From contig NZ_FPAQ01000001.1 in assembly GCF_900116405.1 (NCBI RefSeq), positions 189,239 to 253,238 on the forward strand: a stretch of DNA of 64,000 nt, in the 5' to 3' direction. The stretch's first letter is position 1, and the number at the start of each line of letters is the position of its first letter. The DNA comes from Halomonas saccharevitans (GTDB lineage: Bacteria; Pseudomonadota; Gammaproteobacteria; Pseudomonadales; Halomonadaceae). The position numbers were made by a program, and so were the translations under genes. Under the pieces are notes generated by a model. It had not been told where the DNA came from, searched no databases, and was given only the letters and a program-made list of their open reading frames with translations. Below, piece after piece: positions 17,745 through 30,715 of this stretch.

Positions 17745-18820
17745 TGCGTTCGGGTCGATCGACCCACGGGGTCGCGAAAGGACTCCCGGTTTTCCTGTTG
17801 AGCGGCCTGCTGGCGGCGTTGCCGCAGGCTTGCCTCGCGCAGGCCGAGCCGGCTCAGACCGATGACCCCGCCGCTGAACAGGCGGATTTCTCCCCTGGCG
17901 ATAGCGATCATGCCGGCAGTGGCGAGTTCGAGCGCTTCGACTGTCAGGTGCTGATCTCGCGACCAACTCCCGAGAGTGCCGAGGCCTGGCTCGAACGAAG
18001 TCTCTGGGCCAACCACTGCTACGCCTTTCAGGCGCGCGCCGTTCGCATCGGCAGCGACGGCGTTCGCTCGCTGGCGTTATCCCACGATGTGGTTGACGGT
18101 GTGGAGCGGGAGGTGGCCCGCTTCCTGGACGGTCCACCGGTGGTCTTCGAGCGGCGCGGGCGCATCGGTCGCCTCCACTGGGCCGAGGGCGATGCGGCGG
18201 TGGCCGCTTCTCCGGCGGGCATCGTGGCTCACCTCGAGGGGCTCTATCGCCTGCGTATGAGCGGCGAGGAGCGCCTCGCTAATCGAAATACCGTGCGCCT
18301 CGACATCGAGCCCCTGGATGATCTTCGCTATGGCCACCGCGTCTGGCTCGACAACGCCACGGGACTGACTCTTAAGCAGATCCTGCTCGATGAGCAGGGG
18401 CGCGTGGTGGAGACCTTCCAGATCACTCAGCTGAACCGGCCCCGCCTCCATCAGGGGGCGGTGGACCTCGATCGTCGGCGCCCCGCGCCGGACGACCCCT
18501 GGCGTCCGGCCTGGCTGCCCGAGGGGTTCATCGCCAAGCCGGTGCAGACCCGCAGCCCGCGCCACGACGAGACCGTCGGGCATCGTGTCTACAGCGATGG
18601 CCTGGCGACGCTCAGCCTGTTCGTGGAACCCGTGGCCGGCAAGGACCAGCTGATGCCCGGCCTGCATCGACTCGGTGTGTCTCATGCCGCCGTTCGCCGT
18701 CGTGAGCTGGGCGGTCAGGCGCGCCAGGTGGTGGTGATGGGCGAACTGCCGCCGCGGGTGCTGATTCGCGTGGCCGACTCGGTGACGTGGCGCTCCGAGA
18801 CGGGCGCCGCCTCGCCCTGA
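17744..18820 (+). CDS. rseB: Sigma-E regulatory protein RseB/MucB
   Basis: 358 residues. Signal peptide to about residue 33 (ALPQACLAQA), then a two-domain periplasmic protein with the MucB/RseB lipoprotein-sensor fold (RLHWAEGD, YRLRMSGEERLANRNTVRLDI, LPEGF, YSDGLATLSLFVEP). RseB shields RseA from cleavage until misfolded outer-membrane proteins or lipid signals appear. The ATG at 17744 sits in the rseA stop; a TTG at 17741 is an unlikely alternative. Confidence 0.92.
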   Translation: MRSGRSTHGVAKGLPVFLLSGLLAALPQACLAQAEPAQTDDPAAEQADFSPGDSDHAGSGEFERFDCQVLISRPTPESAEAWLERSLWANHCYAFQARAVRIGSDGVRSLALSHDVVDGVEREVARFLDGPPVVFERRGRIGRLHWAEGDAAVAASPAGIVAHLEGLYRLRMSGEERLANRNTVRLDIEPLDDLRYGHRVWLDNATGLTLKQILLDEQGRVVETFQITQLNRPRLHQGAVDLDRRRPAPDDPWRPAWLPEGFIAKPVQTRSPRHDETVGHRVYSDGLATLSLFVEPVAGKDQLMPGLHRLGVSHAAVRRRELGGQARQVVVMGELPPRVLIRVADSVTWRSETGAASP

Positions 18821-18825
18821 GCTCT

Positions 18826-18852
18826 GAACCTTTTGGCGCGAGCGCGGTAAGA
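18826..18852 (+). promoter_or_regulatory. Candidate sigma-E promoter before mucD
   Basis: GAACCT (18826-18831), 16 bases, TAAGA (18848-18852), with the start codon about 46 bases downstream. The -35 element is good (5 of 6), the -10 weak (3 of 5). The geometry is the same as that of the candidate before rseA. Confidence 0.28.
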
Positions 18853-18898
18853 AATAGCACGCGCTTGTCATCCCTTCCCGTCGACCCAGGAGTGCTTC

Positions 18899-20329
18899 AT
18901 GAAACGCATGACGCGACATCTTTCCCTCTGGATGCTGCTTGCCGCGGCACTGCTGGCCTGGCAGTCGGCCATGGCTCGTGACCTGCCGGACTTCACCGAG
19001 CTGGTCGAGGAGGCCGCCCCCGGCGTGGTCAATATCTCCACCACGCGCACGGTGAAAGGGCGTGGGTCGTCCTTCCACGACTTCGAGGGACGGGAGATCC
19101 CCGAGATCTTCCGTCACTTCTTCGGCGATCGCTTTGGTGAGCAGTTCCAGATGCCGCCCGGACACGGTCAGCGCCCCAGCGAGGAGCGCCAGTCGTTGGG
19201 CTCAGGGTTCATCATCGACGAGGACGGTTACGTCATGACCAACGCCCACGTCGTCGACGGGGCCGACGAGATCGTGGTTCGCCTCAACGATCGACGTGAG
19301 CTGCAGGCCGAGCTGGTCGGCGCGGATGCCAAGACCGACGTGGCCGTGCTCAAGGTCGATGCCGACAACCTGCCTACCCTGGCGCTCGGCAACTCCGACG
19401 GACTCCGCGTGGGTCAGTGGGTGGCGGCGATCGGCTCGCCCTTCGGCTTCGATCATTCAGTGACCGCCGGCATCATCAGCGCCATCGACCGCACGCTGCC
19501 CCGCGACGCCTACGTGCCCTTCATTCAGACCGATGTGGCCATCAACCCGGGCAACTCCGGCGGCCCGCTCTTCAACCTCGACGGCGAGGTGATCGGGGTG
19601 AACTCGCAGATCCTCACCCGCAGCGGCGGCTACATGGGGCTCTCCTTCGCGATTCCGATCAACGTCGCCATGGACGTGGCCGATCAGCTGCGCGACGACG
19701 GCCAGGTCAGCCGCGGCTGGCTCGGGGTGATGATTCAGCCGGTCTCTCGCGATCTGGCCGAGTCCTTCGGCATGGAGACCGCCGAGGGCGCGCTGATCGC
19801 CGATCTGGACCCCGAGGGCCCGGCCGCTCGCGGGGGGCTCGAGGCCGGCGACGTGATCCTCTCGGTGAACGGCCTCGAGGTGGATCAGTCCAGCACCCTG
19901 CCGCGCCTGATCGGCCAGGTGCTCCCGGGCAGCGACGTCGAGCTGACCCTGCTGCGCGATGGCGAGCGCCGCGAGGAGACCGTGACCCTTGGTGAGTGGC
20001 CCGACGCGCTGCGCGAGGGTCCCGCTGCCGCCCAGGATGAAGGCCCGGGCCGGCTCGGCATCGCCGTGCAGCCGCTGCAGGAAGGCGCGCGTGAGGAGTT
20101 CGGCATCGAACACGGCGTACGGGTGGCCGAGGTCGAACCGAACGGCGTTGCCGCCGCAGCGGGGCTGCGCGTCGGCGACGTGCTGGTCAGCATCGACCAT
20201 CGCGCCGTCGAGGATCCCGATCAGCTCGCGAGCCTGGTGGCCGATCTTCCCGAGGATCGCGCGGTGCCGGTGCGCCTCTTCCGCGATGGCCGTTCGATGT
20301 TCGTCGCCATGCGGCTCTCCGGCGACTGA
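18899..20329 (+). CDS. mucD: DegP/MucD-type periplasmic serine protease-chaperone
   Basis: 476 residues. Signal peptide ends near residue 26 (SAMA). Trypsin-like domain with catalytic triad His117 (NAHVVDG), Asp147 (KTDVAVL) and Ser220 (PGNSGGPLF), followed by two PDZ domains (about 270-360 and 385-476). It degrades misfolded envelope proteins and in Pseudomonas MucD limits the sigma-E response. AGGAG lies at a good distance before the ATG. Last gene of the envelope-stress cluster. Confidence 0.95.
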   Translation: MKRMTRHLSLWMLLAAALLAWQSAMARDLPDFTELVEEAAPGVVNISTTRTVKGRGSSFHDFEGREIPEIFRHFFGDRFGEQFQMPPGHGQRPSEERQSLGSGFIIDEDGYVMTNAHVVDGADEIVVRLNDRRELQAELVGADAKTDVAVLKVDADNLPTLALGNSDGLRVGQWVAAIGSPFGFDHSVTAGIISAIDRTLPRDAYVPFIQTDVAINPGNSGGPLFNLDGEVIGVNSQILTRSGGYMGLSFAIPINVAMDVADQLRDDGQVSRGWLGVMIQPVSRDLAESFGMETAEGALIADLDPEGPAARGGLEAGDVILSVNGLEVDQSSTLPRLIGQVLPGSDVELTLLRDGERREETVTLGEWPDALREGPAAAQDEGPGRLGIAVQPLQEGAREEFGIEHGVRVAEVEPNGVAAAAGLRVGDVLVSIDHRAVEDPDQLASLVADLPEDRAVPVRLFRDGRSMFVAMRLSGD

Positions 20330-20423
20330 TCCGGGCTGTTCCCGGCCTCTATCCGGTCTCTCTCAGTTCTCTCAAGCCCAGCCAGGGCGCGCGAGAGGCC
20401 TCGAAAAAGGCCCTGTGTGATCC

Positions 20424-20451
20424 CGACCCGACGGCCGCCGCCGTCGGGTCG
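20424..20451. terminator. Strong hairpin after mucD
   Basis: Perfect 12-bp stem CGACCCGACGGC / GCCGTCGGGTCG with a 4-base loop. No T run follows. It lies between mucD and lepA and could end the mucD message. TACAAT at 20476-20481 is a possible -10 for lepA without a clear -35. Confidence 0.55.
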
Positions 20452-20571
20452 CTGTATCTGGCAGGCGCATCCCGCTACAATGGCGGCCATTCCATCAGAG
20501 CCCGCCAGCCGACCGCCTCGCGATCCGTCGGGTCGGCCGTGGCCCGACACCCACAAGGCAGAATCGACTCG

Positions 20572-22389
20572 ATGTCCCAAGACGCAACCTCCGATCCCCT
20601 CAAGCACATCCGTAACTTCTCGATCATCGCCCACATCGACCACGGCAAGTCGACCCTGGCCGACCGGCTGATCCAGACCTGCGGAGGCCTGACCGAGCGC
20701 GAGCTCAAGGAGCAGGTGCTCGACTCCATGGACCTCGAGCGTGAACGCGGGATCACCATCAAGGCCCAGTCGGTGACGCTGGATTACCATGCCGATGACG
20801 GCAACGTCTATCAGCTGAACTTCATCGACACCCCGGGTCACGTGGACTTTTCCTACGAGGTCTCCCGCTCGCTCTACGCCTGCGAAGGGGCGCTGCTGGT
20901 GGTGGACGCCGGCCAGGGCGTCGAGGCCCAGTCGGTCGCCAACTGCTACACCGCCATCGAGCAGGGCCTCGAGGTGCTGCCGGTGCTCAACAAGATGGAC
21001 CTGCCCCAGGCCGACCCGGACAAAGTGGGCCACGAGATCGAGGAGATCATCGGGCTGGACGCCACCGACGCCTGCCAGGTCTCGGCCAAGAGCGGACTGG
21101 GCATCGACGCGCTGCTCGAGCGCCTGGTGCGCGACATTCCGCCCCCCAAGGGCGATCCCAGCGCGCCGCTGCAGGCGCTGATCATCGACTCCTGGTTCGA
21201 CAACTACCTGGGGGTGGTCTCGCTGGTACGGATCTTCGACGGCACCCTCAAGAAGGGCGACAAGATTCGCATGACCTCCACCGGTCGTGACTGGCCGGTC
21301 GGCGAGGTGGGCATCTTCACGCCGCTGCGCAAGCAAACCGGCATCCTGCGCGCCGGCGAGGTCGGCTTCGTGGTCGCCGGCATCAAGGACATCCACGGCG
21401 CGCCGGTGGGCGATACCATCACCCACACCAAGACCCCGGACGTGGCGCGCCTGCCCGGTTTCCAGAAGGTCAAGCCCCAGGTCTACGCCGGCATGTTCCC
21501 GGTCAGCGCCGACGACTACGAGGACTTCCGCGACGCCCTGGAGAAGCTGGCGCTCAACGACGCCTCGCTGGACTACGAGCCGGAGAACTCCGACGCCCTG
21601 GGCTTCGGCTTCCGGGTCGGCTTCCTCGGCACCCTGCACATGGAAATCGTCCAGGAGCGCCTGGAGCGCGAGTACGACCTGGACCTGCTCACCACCGCGC
21701 CCACGGTGGTCTACGAGCTCGCCATGAAAAACGGCGAGATCGTCTACGTCGCCAATCCCTCCAAGCTGCCCGACATGGCCGACGTGGAGGAGATGCGCGA
21801 GCCCATCGTGCGCGCCAGCATCCTGGTGCCCCAGGAATTTGTCGGCAACGTCATCACCGAGTGCGAGCAGCGCCGCGGCACCCAGCTCGACATGCAGTTC
21901 CTCGGCAGCCAGATCCAGCTCACCTACGAGCTGCCCATGAGTGAAGTGGTGATGGACTTCTTCGATCGCCTGAAGTCGATCTCCAAGGGCTACGCCTCCC
22001 TGGAGTACAACTTCGAGCGCTTCCAGGCGGCCCAGCTGGTGCGTCTTGACGTGCTGATCAACGGCGACCGCGTCGATGCCCTGGCGGTGATCATCCATCG
22101 CGATCACGCCCACAGCCGCGGCCGCCTGCTGGTCGAGAAGATGAAGGAGCTGATTCCGCGCCAGATGTTCGACGTAGCCATCCAGGCCGCCATCGGCGGG
22201 CAGGTGGTGGCGCGCTCCACCGTCAAGGCGCTGCGCAAGAACGTCACCGCCAAGTGCTACGGGGGCGACGTGAGCCGCAAGAAGAAGCTGCTCGAGAAGC
22301 AGAAGGCGGGCAAGAAACGCATGAAGCAGGTCGGCCGAGTGGAGATTCCTCAGGATGCCTTCCTTGCCGTGCTCAGGGTCAATGACTAG
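20572..22389 (+). CDS. lepA: Elongation factor 4 (LepA)
   Basis: 605-residue translational GTPase. G1 is AHIDHGKST, followed by the DTPGHVDF and NKMD motifs; the C-terminal LepA-specific domain ends [23 protein letters not shown]4 acts on stalled ribosomes or in 30S assembly. The start [19 protein letters not shown] at 20572 is the usual LepA start. First gene of a run lepB-rnc-era-recO. Confidence 0.97.
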   Translation: MSQDATSDPLKHIRNFSIIAHIDHGKSTLADRLIQTCGGLTERELKEQVLDSMDLERERGITIKAQSVTLDYHADDGNVYQLNFIDTPGHVDFSYEVSRSLYACEGALLVVDAGQGVEAQSVANCYTAIEQGLEVLPVLNKMDLPQADPDKVGHEIEEIIGLDATDACQVSAKSGLGIDALLERLVRDIPPPKGDPSAPLQALIIDSWFDNYLGVVSLVRIFDGTLKKGDKIRMTSTGRDWPVGEVGIFTPLRKQTGILRAGEVGFVVAGIKDIHGAPVGDTITHTKTPDVARLPGFQKVKPQVYAGMFPVSADDYEDFRDALEKLALNDASLDYEPENSDALGFGFRVGFLGTLHMEIVQERLEREYDLDLLTTAPTVVYELAMKNGEIVYVANPSKLPDMADVEEMREPIVRASILVPQEFVGNVITECEQRRGTQLDMQFLGSQIQLTYELPMSEVVMDFFDRLKSISKGYASLEYNFERFQAAQLVRLDVLINGDRVDALAVIIHRDHAHSRGRLLVEKMKELIPRQMFDVAIQAAIGGQVVARSTVKALRKNVTAKCYGGDVSRKKKLLEKQKAGKKRMKQVGRVEIPQDAFLAVLRVND

Positions 22390-22403
22390 GGACGGATAAC
22401 CGC

Positions 22404-23207
22404 ATGGACTTCTCTTTGATGCTGGTGGTGGCCGTGGCCGTCACCGGAGTGATCTGGCTGCTCGATCTGCTCTGGTGGCGCCCCGCCCGCCAGCAGCGAC
22501 TGGCCACGGTCGAGGCCGGTACCACCGAGGGGCTCGGGGAACGGGCGCGCGAGCGGGCGATCAAGGAGCCCTGGCCGGTCGACTACGCCCGCTCCTTCTT
22601 CCCGGTGCTGCTGGTGGTGCTGGTGCTCAGGAGCTTTCTGGTCGAGCCGTTCCAGATTCCCTCCGGCTCCATGCGCCCGACCCTCGAGATTGGCGATTTC
22701 ATCCTGGTCAACAAGTTCGCCTATGGTCTGCGGTTGCCGGTGATCAATACCCGCTTCGTCGAGGTCGACGACCCCGAACGAGGCGACGTCATGGTGTTTC
22801 GTTTTCCCGACGAGCCGTCGGTGAACTTCATCAAGCGCGTCGTGGGCCTGCCCGGCGATCGAATTCGCTATGAGGACAAGCAGCTCTTCATCAACGGCGA
22901 GGCGGTGCCCAAGCGGCTGCTCGAGGCCGGGCCCGTCAAGGCGCCCACCGAGCTGCTGCTGGCCGAGCAGCTGGGCGAGCGCGAGCACCGACTCTACAAT
23001 AATCCTCGGGACCCCGGTCCCCAGGTGCGCGAGCTGGTGGTGCCGGAAGGCCACTACTTCACCATGGGCGATAACCGCGATCACTCCAACGACAGCCGCT
23101 ACTGGGGCTTCGTGCCGGAGGAGAACATCGTCGGCAAGGCCTTCGCCGTCTGGATGCACTGGGATGGCGGCCTGCCGAGCTTTACCAGCGTGCGCCGCAT
23201 CCAGTAG
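22404..23207 (+). CDS. lepB: Signal peptidase I
   Basis: 267-residue inner-membrane protease with an N-terminal helix (residues 1-~22), a second helix (~64-80) and a periplasmic catalytic part. The serine/lysine dyad is Ser89 (PSGSMRPTL) and Lys144 (NFIKRVVGLPGD). The downstream box GDNRDHSNDSRYWGFVP is typical. It removes Sec signal peptides. The start is 14 bases after lepA. Confidence 0.96.
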   Translation: MDFSLMLVVAVAVTGVIWLLDLLWWRPARQQRLATVEAGTTEGLGERARERAIKEPWPVDYARSFFPVLLVVLVLRSFLVEPFQIPSGSMRPTLEIGDFILVNKFAYGLRLPVINTRFVEVDDPERGDVMVFRFPDEPSVNFIKRVVGLPGDRIRYEDKQLFINGEAVPKRLLEAGPVKAPTELLLAEQLGEREHRLYNNPRDPGPQVRELVVPEGHYFTMGDNRDHSNDSRYWGFVPEENIVGKAFAVWMHWDGGLPSFTSVRRIQ

Positions 23208-23320
23208 CGACTGGCATCCCGTGGCGAGTGGAGCGTTAGCCGGCCCACCTGCCGGGGCCGACCGATCGTCGGGCCCGGCGAGAGAACACACCCTTTGATA
23301 TCGACGTATTCAGGAGCTCC

Positions 23321-24025
23321 GTGAGCAACTCCCTCAACGCCTTCAGCCGCCGCATCGGTCATGCGTTCGCCGATCCCGGTCTGCTCGAGCTGGCCATGAC
23401 GCACCGCAGTTACGGCGGTCAGAACAACGAACGCCTCGAATTTCTCGGTGACTCGATCGTCAACTTCGTCATCGCGGAGGCGCTCTTCCGGCGCTTTCCC
23501 GAGGCGCGGGAAGGGCAGCTGTCGCGGCTGCGCGCGCGCCTGGTCAAGGGCAAGACCCTGGCCGAACTGGCCCGCGAGATGGCCTTCGGCGAATGCCTGA
23601 GGCTCGGCTCCGGCGAGATGAAGAGCGGAGGACACCGCCGCGACTCGATCCTCGCCGATGCCGTCGAGGCGGTGCTCGGGGCGATCTATCTGGACGCCGG
23701 CATGGAGACGGCCCGCACGCGCGTGCTCTCCTGGTACGCCGAGCGCCTCGAAGCGATCAGCCTCGAGGACACCCAGAAGGATCCCAAGACGCGTCTGCAG
23801 GAGTTCCTGCAGTCCCGTCAGGTGGCCCTGCCACGTTACGAGGTGACCTCGGTGGAAGGCGAGGCGCACGCCCAGACCTTTACCGTCGATTGTCACGTCG
23901 AGGTGCTCGACGAGCACACCCGAGGCGTCGGCTCGAGCCGTCGTCACGCCGAGCAGCTGGCCGCCGAACAGGCCCTGTCTCAGCTCGAACCGACCAAGAC
24001 CCACGGCACCGGGAGCCAATCATGA
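23321..24025 (+). CDS. rnc: Ribonuclease III
   Basis: 234 residues. RNase III signature [12 protein letters not shown] near residues 34-45, second acidic cluster [18 protein letters not shown], and a dsRNA-binding domain from about residue 160 ([12 protein letters not shown] to ending SQLE). It processes rRNA and other double-stranded RNAs. GTG start at 23321, supported by AGGAG upstream. Its stop overlaps era as ATGA, as in many bacteria. Confidence 0.96.
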   Translation: MSNSLNAFSRRIGHAFADPGLLELAMTHRSYGGQNNERLEFLGDSIVNFVIAEALFRRFPEAREGQLSRLRARLVKGKTLAELAREMAFGECLRLGSGEMKSGGHRRDSILADAVEAVLGAIYLDAGMETARTRVLSWYAERLEAISLEDTQKDPKTRLQEFLQSRQVALPRYEVTSVEGEAHAQTFTVDCHVEVLDEHTRGVGSSRRHAEQLAAEQALSQLEPTKTHGTGSQS

Positions 24026-24921
24026 CCACTACCTGCGGTTTCGTGGCTATCGTCGGCCGCCCCAACGTCGGCAAGTCGACGCTGATGAACCGGATCCTCG
24101 GCCAGAAGATCTCCATCACCTCGCGCCGTCCCCAGACCACGCGCCACCAGGTGATGGGCATCAAGACCGAGGATCAGACGCAGTTCATCTACGTCGACAC
24201 CCCGGGCATCCACATCCTGGCCAAGGATCGCAACAAGGCGATCAACCGTTTCATGAACCAGGCCGCCGTGCAGGCCCTGCGCGACGTGGACTGCGTGGTG
24301 TTCATCATCGATCGCACCCGCTGGAGCGATGAGGACCAGGTAGTGCTGCAGCGCCTCGAGCATGTCGAGGCGCCGGTGATCCTGGCCGTCAACAAGGTCG
24401 ACCGCCTGCAGGACAAGGCAAGCCTGCTGCCGTGGCTAGAGCAGGTCGGTGCGCGCCGCGACTTCGCCGCTATCGTGCCGATCTCCGCCAAGCACGGCAC
24501 CAATGTGCCCGAGCTCGAGGCCGAGGTCGCCAAGCACCTGCCCGAGAGCGTGCACTACTTCCCCGAGGATCAGGTCACCGACAAGAGCCAGCGCTTCCTG
24601 GCCGCCGAGCTGGTGCGCGAGAAGGTGATGCGCCAGCTCGGCGACGAGCTGCCCTACCAGATGACCGTCGAGATCGAGGAGTTCCGTGACGAGGGGCGGG
24701 TAGTGCACGTCAGCGCCCTGATCCTCGTCGAACGGGCAGGTCAGAAGAAGATCCTGATCGGCGAGAAAGGCGATCGGATCAAGAGCATCGGCCGCGAGGC
24801 GCGCCTGGACATGGAGCGCGCGCTGGGCGCCAAGGTGATGCTCAACCTCTGGGTCAAGGTCAAGAGTGGCTGGTCCGACGACGAGCGGGCCCTGAAGAGC
24901 CTGGGCTACGACCTGGACTGA
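24022..24921 (+). CDS. era: GTPase Era
   Basis: 299 residues. G-domain motifs are GRPNVGKST (G1), DTPG (G3) and NKVD (G4), and the switch region is RRPQTTRH. The C-terminal KH domain carries [20 protein letters not shown]. It binds 16S rRNA and aids 30S maturation. Overlaps rnc by 4 bases. Confidence 0.97.
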   Translation: MTTTCGFVAIVGRPNVGKSTLMNRILGQKISITSRRPQTTRHQVMGIKTEDQTQFIYVDTPGIHILAKDRNKAINRFMNQAAVQALRDVDCVVFIIDRTRWSDEDQVVLQRLEHVEAPVILAVNKVDRLQDKASLLPWLEQVGARRDFAAIVPISAKHGTNVPELEAEVAKHLPESVHYFPEDQVTDKSQRFLAAELVREKVMRQLGDELPYQMTVEIEEFRDEGRVVHVSALILVERAGQKKILIGEKGDRIKSIGREARLDMERALGAKVMLNLWVKVKSGWSDDERALKSLGYDLD

Positions 24922-24936
24922 TGCCATGACGCCGCG

Positions 24937-25638
24937 ATGACCCCCGAACCGGCCTTCCTGCTGCACAAGCGTCCCTATCGCGAGACCAGTGCCCTGGTCG
25001 ATCTGCTGACCCTGCAGCATGGCCGGGTGCGGGCCGTGGCCCAGGGCGTGCAGCGCCCGGGCAGCCGCGCCCGCACCCGGCTGCAGCCCTTCGCCCCGAT
25101 GCACGTCACCTGGGCCGGGGAGGGCGAGCTCAAACGCCTGCGACTGATGGAGGGGCGCGGCAGCGCGGCGCTGCTGGCAGGCGAAGGCCTGCTCTGTGGG
25201 CTCTATGCCAACGAGCTGCTGACCCGGGTGTTGCCGGTGGAGCTGCCCGTCGCCGAGACCTTCGCCTACTACACCGCCATGCTGGAGGCGCTGCCGCGCC
25301 CGGAGGGGCGGGCCGCCTCGCTGCGTCGGCTGGAGGTGGCGGTGCTCGAGGCGCTCGATGCCCTGCCGCGCTTCACCGACCCCGAGGGCGGCGAGCTCGA
25401 TCCCCAGGGCCGCTATGATCTGGACCATGGCTCGCGCGCCTTCGTGGTCGCCGAGCGCGGCATCGATGGGCGCACCCTCCGGCTGCTGGCCAGGGGCGGC
25501 TGGGACGAGCCGGGGCTCGCCGGGCCGGCCAAGGCGATCACGCGGCGGGCCCTGGCACCGCTGCTAGGCTCGCGCCCGCTGCGCTCCCGAGAGCTGATGC
25601 GCCAGCTTGCCCAGCGTCGGCGGGCCGGTTCACACTGA
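24937..25638 (+). CDS. recO: DNA repair protein RecO
   Basis: 233 residues with an N-terminal OB fold (FLLHKRPYRETSALVDLLT, GRVRAVAQGVQRPGSRARTRLQPF) and a helical C-terminal half, matching proteobacterial RecO. It loads RecA onto SSB-covered single strands with RecR. It follows era after 15 bases in the conserved rnc-era-recO order. Confidence 0.93.
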   Translation: MTPEPAFLLHKRPYRETSALVDLLTLQHGRVRAVAQGVQRPGSRARTRLQPFAPMHVTWAGEGELKRLRLMEGRGSAALLAGEGLLCGLYANELLTRVLPVELPVAETFAYYTAMLEALPRPEGRAASLRRLEVAVLEALDALPRFTDPEGGELDPQGRYDLDHGSRAFVVAERGIDGRTLRLLARGGWDEPGLAGPAKAITRRALAPLLGSRPLRSRELMRQLAQRRRAGSH

Positions 25639-25702
25639 TGACTTTCTGGCACGTCTCGCCATGACCGCGAGGGGCGCCGGGGGTAGACCGAAGAGGAGGT
25701 CC

Positions 25703-25784
25703 TATGCCACGGATGGCATCGGTAGCGCTCAGGGATGGGTTCATAGCGTCTCCTCGCAGGGCTGCCGCCGGATCAGCCCCGAGC
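25703..25784 (+). repeat. 82-bp interspersed repeat, copy A
   Basis: This segment is about 83% identical (68 of 82) to the reverse complement of 63581-63662. It lies in the recO-pdxJ gap and ends 54 bases before pdxJ. The differences are spread over all codon positions (6 of 14 at third positions), so coding conservation is unlikely. It contains short inverted repeats (GCCA/TGGC and GGGCTG/CAGCCC). Probably a genome-wide intergenic repeat family. Confidence 0.75.
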
Positions 25785-25838
25785 CCACGGCTCAGGCGAG
25801 TGGCTTAATTCCTGATTTTTCGACCCCTTGGAGTCCCC

Positions 25839-26657
25839 ATGCATCCCCCGCGTATCTTGCTCGGCGTCAACATCGACCACATCGCCACTCTTCGCCAGGC
25901 CCGGGGGACGCGCTACCCCGATCCCGTCCAGGCAGCCCTGCTCGCCGAGGAGGCCGGCGCCGACGGCATCACCGTGCACCTGCGCGAGGATCGTCGCCAC
26001 ATCCAGGAGCGCGATGTGCGCCTGCTGGCCGAGGTGCTCAATACCCGCATGAACCTCGAGATGGCCGTGACCGAGGAGATGCTGCGCCTGGCCGAGGAGC
26101 TGCGCCCCGCCCACGTCTGCCTGGTGCCGGAAAAGCGCGAGGAGCTGACCACCGAGGGCGGGCTCGACGTGGCGGGTAGCCAGGAGGCGATCGGCGAGGC
26201 CTGTCGGCGCCTGGCGGCGGCGGGCTGCGAGGTGTCACTGTTCGTCGACCCGGAGCCCGAGCAGATCGCCGCCGCCGCCAGGGTCGGGGCGCCAGTGATC
26301 GAGCTGCATACCGGCGCCTACGCCGAGGCCACGGGGGCGGCCGCGCGTCGCGAGCATGCGCGGCTCGCCGCCGCCGCCGAGATGGCCTGCGAGCTTGGCC
26401 TCACCGTCAATGCCGGCCACGGCCTGCACTACCACAACGTCGAGGCCGTGGCCGCGCTGCCCGGTGTCCACGAGCTCAATATCGGCCATGCGATCATCGC
26501 CCGGTCGCTCTTCGTGGGGCTCAAGGAGGCCGTGGTCGAGATGAAGCGGCTGGCCATCGCCGGCCAGGAGGCCGGCCTGCTGGCGGCCCTCGATGAGCAC
26601 GATCACGACCATGATCACGACCATGGCCACGAGGACGAGGCAGGCTGCTGCCGATGA
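25839..26657 (+). CDS. pdxJ: Pyridoxine 5'-phosphate synthase with His/Asp-rich tail
   Basis: 272 residues. PdxJ condenses 1-deoxyxylulose-5-phosphate with 3-amino-1-hydroxyacetone phosphate in vitamin B6 synthesis. Core motifs: [69 protein letters not shown]. The core normally ends near residue 245; here about 20 extra residues form a tail of alternating His/Asp with a final GCCR. The tail looks metal-binding and is not part of the known fold. ATGA overlap with acpS, the usual pairing. Confidence 0.95.
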   Translation: MHPPRILLGVNIDHIATLRQARGTRYPDPVQAALLAEEAGADGITVHLREDRRHIQERDVRLLAEVLNTRMNLEMAVTEEMLRLAEELRPAHVCLVPEKREELTTEGGLDVAGSQEAIGEACRRLAAAGCEVSLFVDPEPEQIAAAARVGAPVIELHTGAYAEATGAAARREHARLAAAAEMACELGLTVNAGHGLHYHNVEAVAALPGVHELNIGHAIIARSLFVGLKEAVVEMKRLAIAGQEAGLLAALDEHDHDHDHDHGHEDEAGCCR

Positions 26658-26970
26658 TCGTCGGCATCGGCACCGATATCGCCCGGGTGGTGCGCTTCGA
26701 GCGGGCCATGGAGCGCCACGGCGAGCGCTTCGCTCGGCGTCTGCTCGGCGAGCTCGAACGGGAGCGGTTACGCGGCCACGTGCTGCCGGCGGCCTTCCTG
26801 GCCAAGCGCTTCGCCGCCAAGGAGGCCTTCGTCAAGGCGCTGGGCACGGGGCTGCGCCACGGCATGCGCTGGACCGAGATCCAGGTGGTCAACGATGCCC
26901 TGGGGCGTCCCTCGCTGGTGCTCTCCGGCAAGGCGCAGGCGCTGGCCGAGGCGGCCGGCGTGCGCTCCCT

Positions 26971-29700
<2,730 letters not shown>

Positions 29701-29780
29701 GGCGGGCTCGTCAGTCGGTGGATCGGCGCCCAGTATGCCACAGCGTGGGTGGATGCCTGTCCAGCATGGGGTGGCACGGA

Positions 29781-29786
29781 TATAAT
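29781..29786 (+). promoter_or_regulatory. -10 element of cysM promoter
   Basis: A perfect TATAAT lies 31 bases before the cysM ATG, in the short gap between the divergent barA and cysM. The -35 is weak (TGTCCA at 29758-29763, spacer 17). It would drive cysM-rlmD-relA-mazG-ppc. Confidence 0.5.
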
Positions 29787-29817
29787 GCCGAAAAGACGGA
29801 TTCATCAGGAAGGTGAC

Positions 29818-30714
29818 ATGCATTTCCCCACTCTCGAGGAGACTGTCGGCCATACGCCGCTGGTCCGCCTCAAGCGCATCACCGCCGGGCGCGGCAACAC
29901 TCTGCTGGCCAAGCTGGAGGGCAACAATCCGGCCGGGTCGGTCAAGGATCGTCCGGCGCTCTCCATGATCCAGCAGGCCGAGGCCCGGGGCGAGATCGTT
30001 CCCGGCGATACCCTGGTCGAGGCGACCTCCGGCAACACCGGCATCGCCCTGGCGATGGCGGCCGCCATCATGGGTTATCGCATGGTGATGATCATGCCGG
30101 AGAGCGCCTCCGCCGAGCGCAAGCAGGCCATGGCCGCCTACGGGGCCGAGCTGATCGAGGTGAGCGAGACAGGGGGCATGGAGGAGGCCCGCGACCTGGC
30201 CGAGACCATGGTCGCCCGCGGTGAAGGTAAGCCGCTGAACCAGTTCGCCAACCCCGACAATCCGCTGGCCCACTATCGCACTACCGGACCGGAGCTGTGG
30301 GAGCAGACCGGCGGCACCATCACCCACTTCGTCTGCTCCATGGGCACCACCGGCACCATCATGGGTGTGTCGCGCTACCTCAAGGAGCGCAATCCCGAGG
30401 TGCAGATCGTCGGCCTGCAGCCCGAGGACGGGGCCAGTATCGCCGGCATTCGCCGTTGGCCGCCGCAGTACCTGCCGAGCATCTTCGACGCCAGTCGCGT
30501 CGACCGGGTACTGGACATCGGCCAGCAGGAGGCCGAGCAGCACATGCGTCGCCTGGCCCGCGAAGAGGGCATCCTGGCCGGGGTCTCCTCCGGCGGCGCG
30601 CTCGCCGGCGCGTTGCGCATCGCCGACGAGGTGGAGAACGCGGTGATCGCCTTCATCGTCTGCGACCGCGGCGACCGCTACCTGTCCACCGGCCTTTTCG
30701 CCCCGGAGCGCTGA
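29818..30714 (+). CDS. cysM: Cysteine synthase B
   Basis: 298-residue PLP enzyme. The PLP lysine is Lys43 (NPAGSVKDRPA); the substrate loop is EATSGNTGIALAM and the PLP-phosphate loop is SMGTTGTIMG. RRWPPQYLPSIFD is typical of CysM rather than CysK. It makes cysteine from O-acetylserine and sulfide or thiosulfate. AGGAAGG precedes ATG at 29818. Confidence 0.94.
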   Translation: MHFPTLEETVGHTPLVRLKRITAGRGNTLLAKLEGNNPAGSVKDRPALSMIQQAEARGEIVPGDTLVEATSGNTGIALAMAAAIMGYRMVMIMPESASAERKQAMAAYGAELIEVSETGGMEEARDLAETMVARGEGKPLNQFANPDNPLAHYRTTGPELWEQTGGTITHFVCSMGTTGTIMGVSRYLKERNPEVQIVGLQPEDGASIAGIRRWPPQYLPSIFDASRVDRVLDIGQQEAEQHMRRLAREEGILAGVSSGGALAGALRIADEVENAVIAFIVCDRGDRYLSTGLFAPER

Positions 30715-30715
30715 T

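Noticed and set aside
20221..22113. 630-codon frame antisense to lepA
   Set aside because: A shadow of lepA; no domain signature and no ribosome site.
25607..26179. Open frame through repeat copy A with a DGIGSAQG-like peptide also present in copy B
   Set aside because: Peptide similarity follows from DNA similarity; substitutions are not concentrated at third positions and the flanking frames are unrelated.
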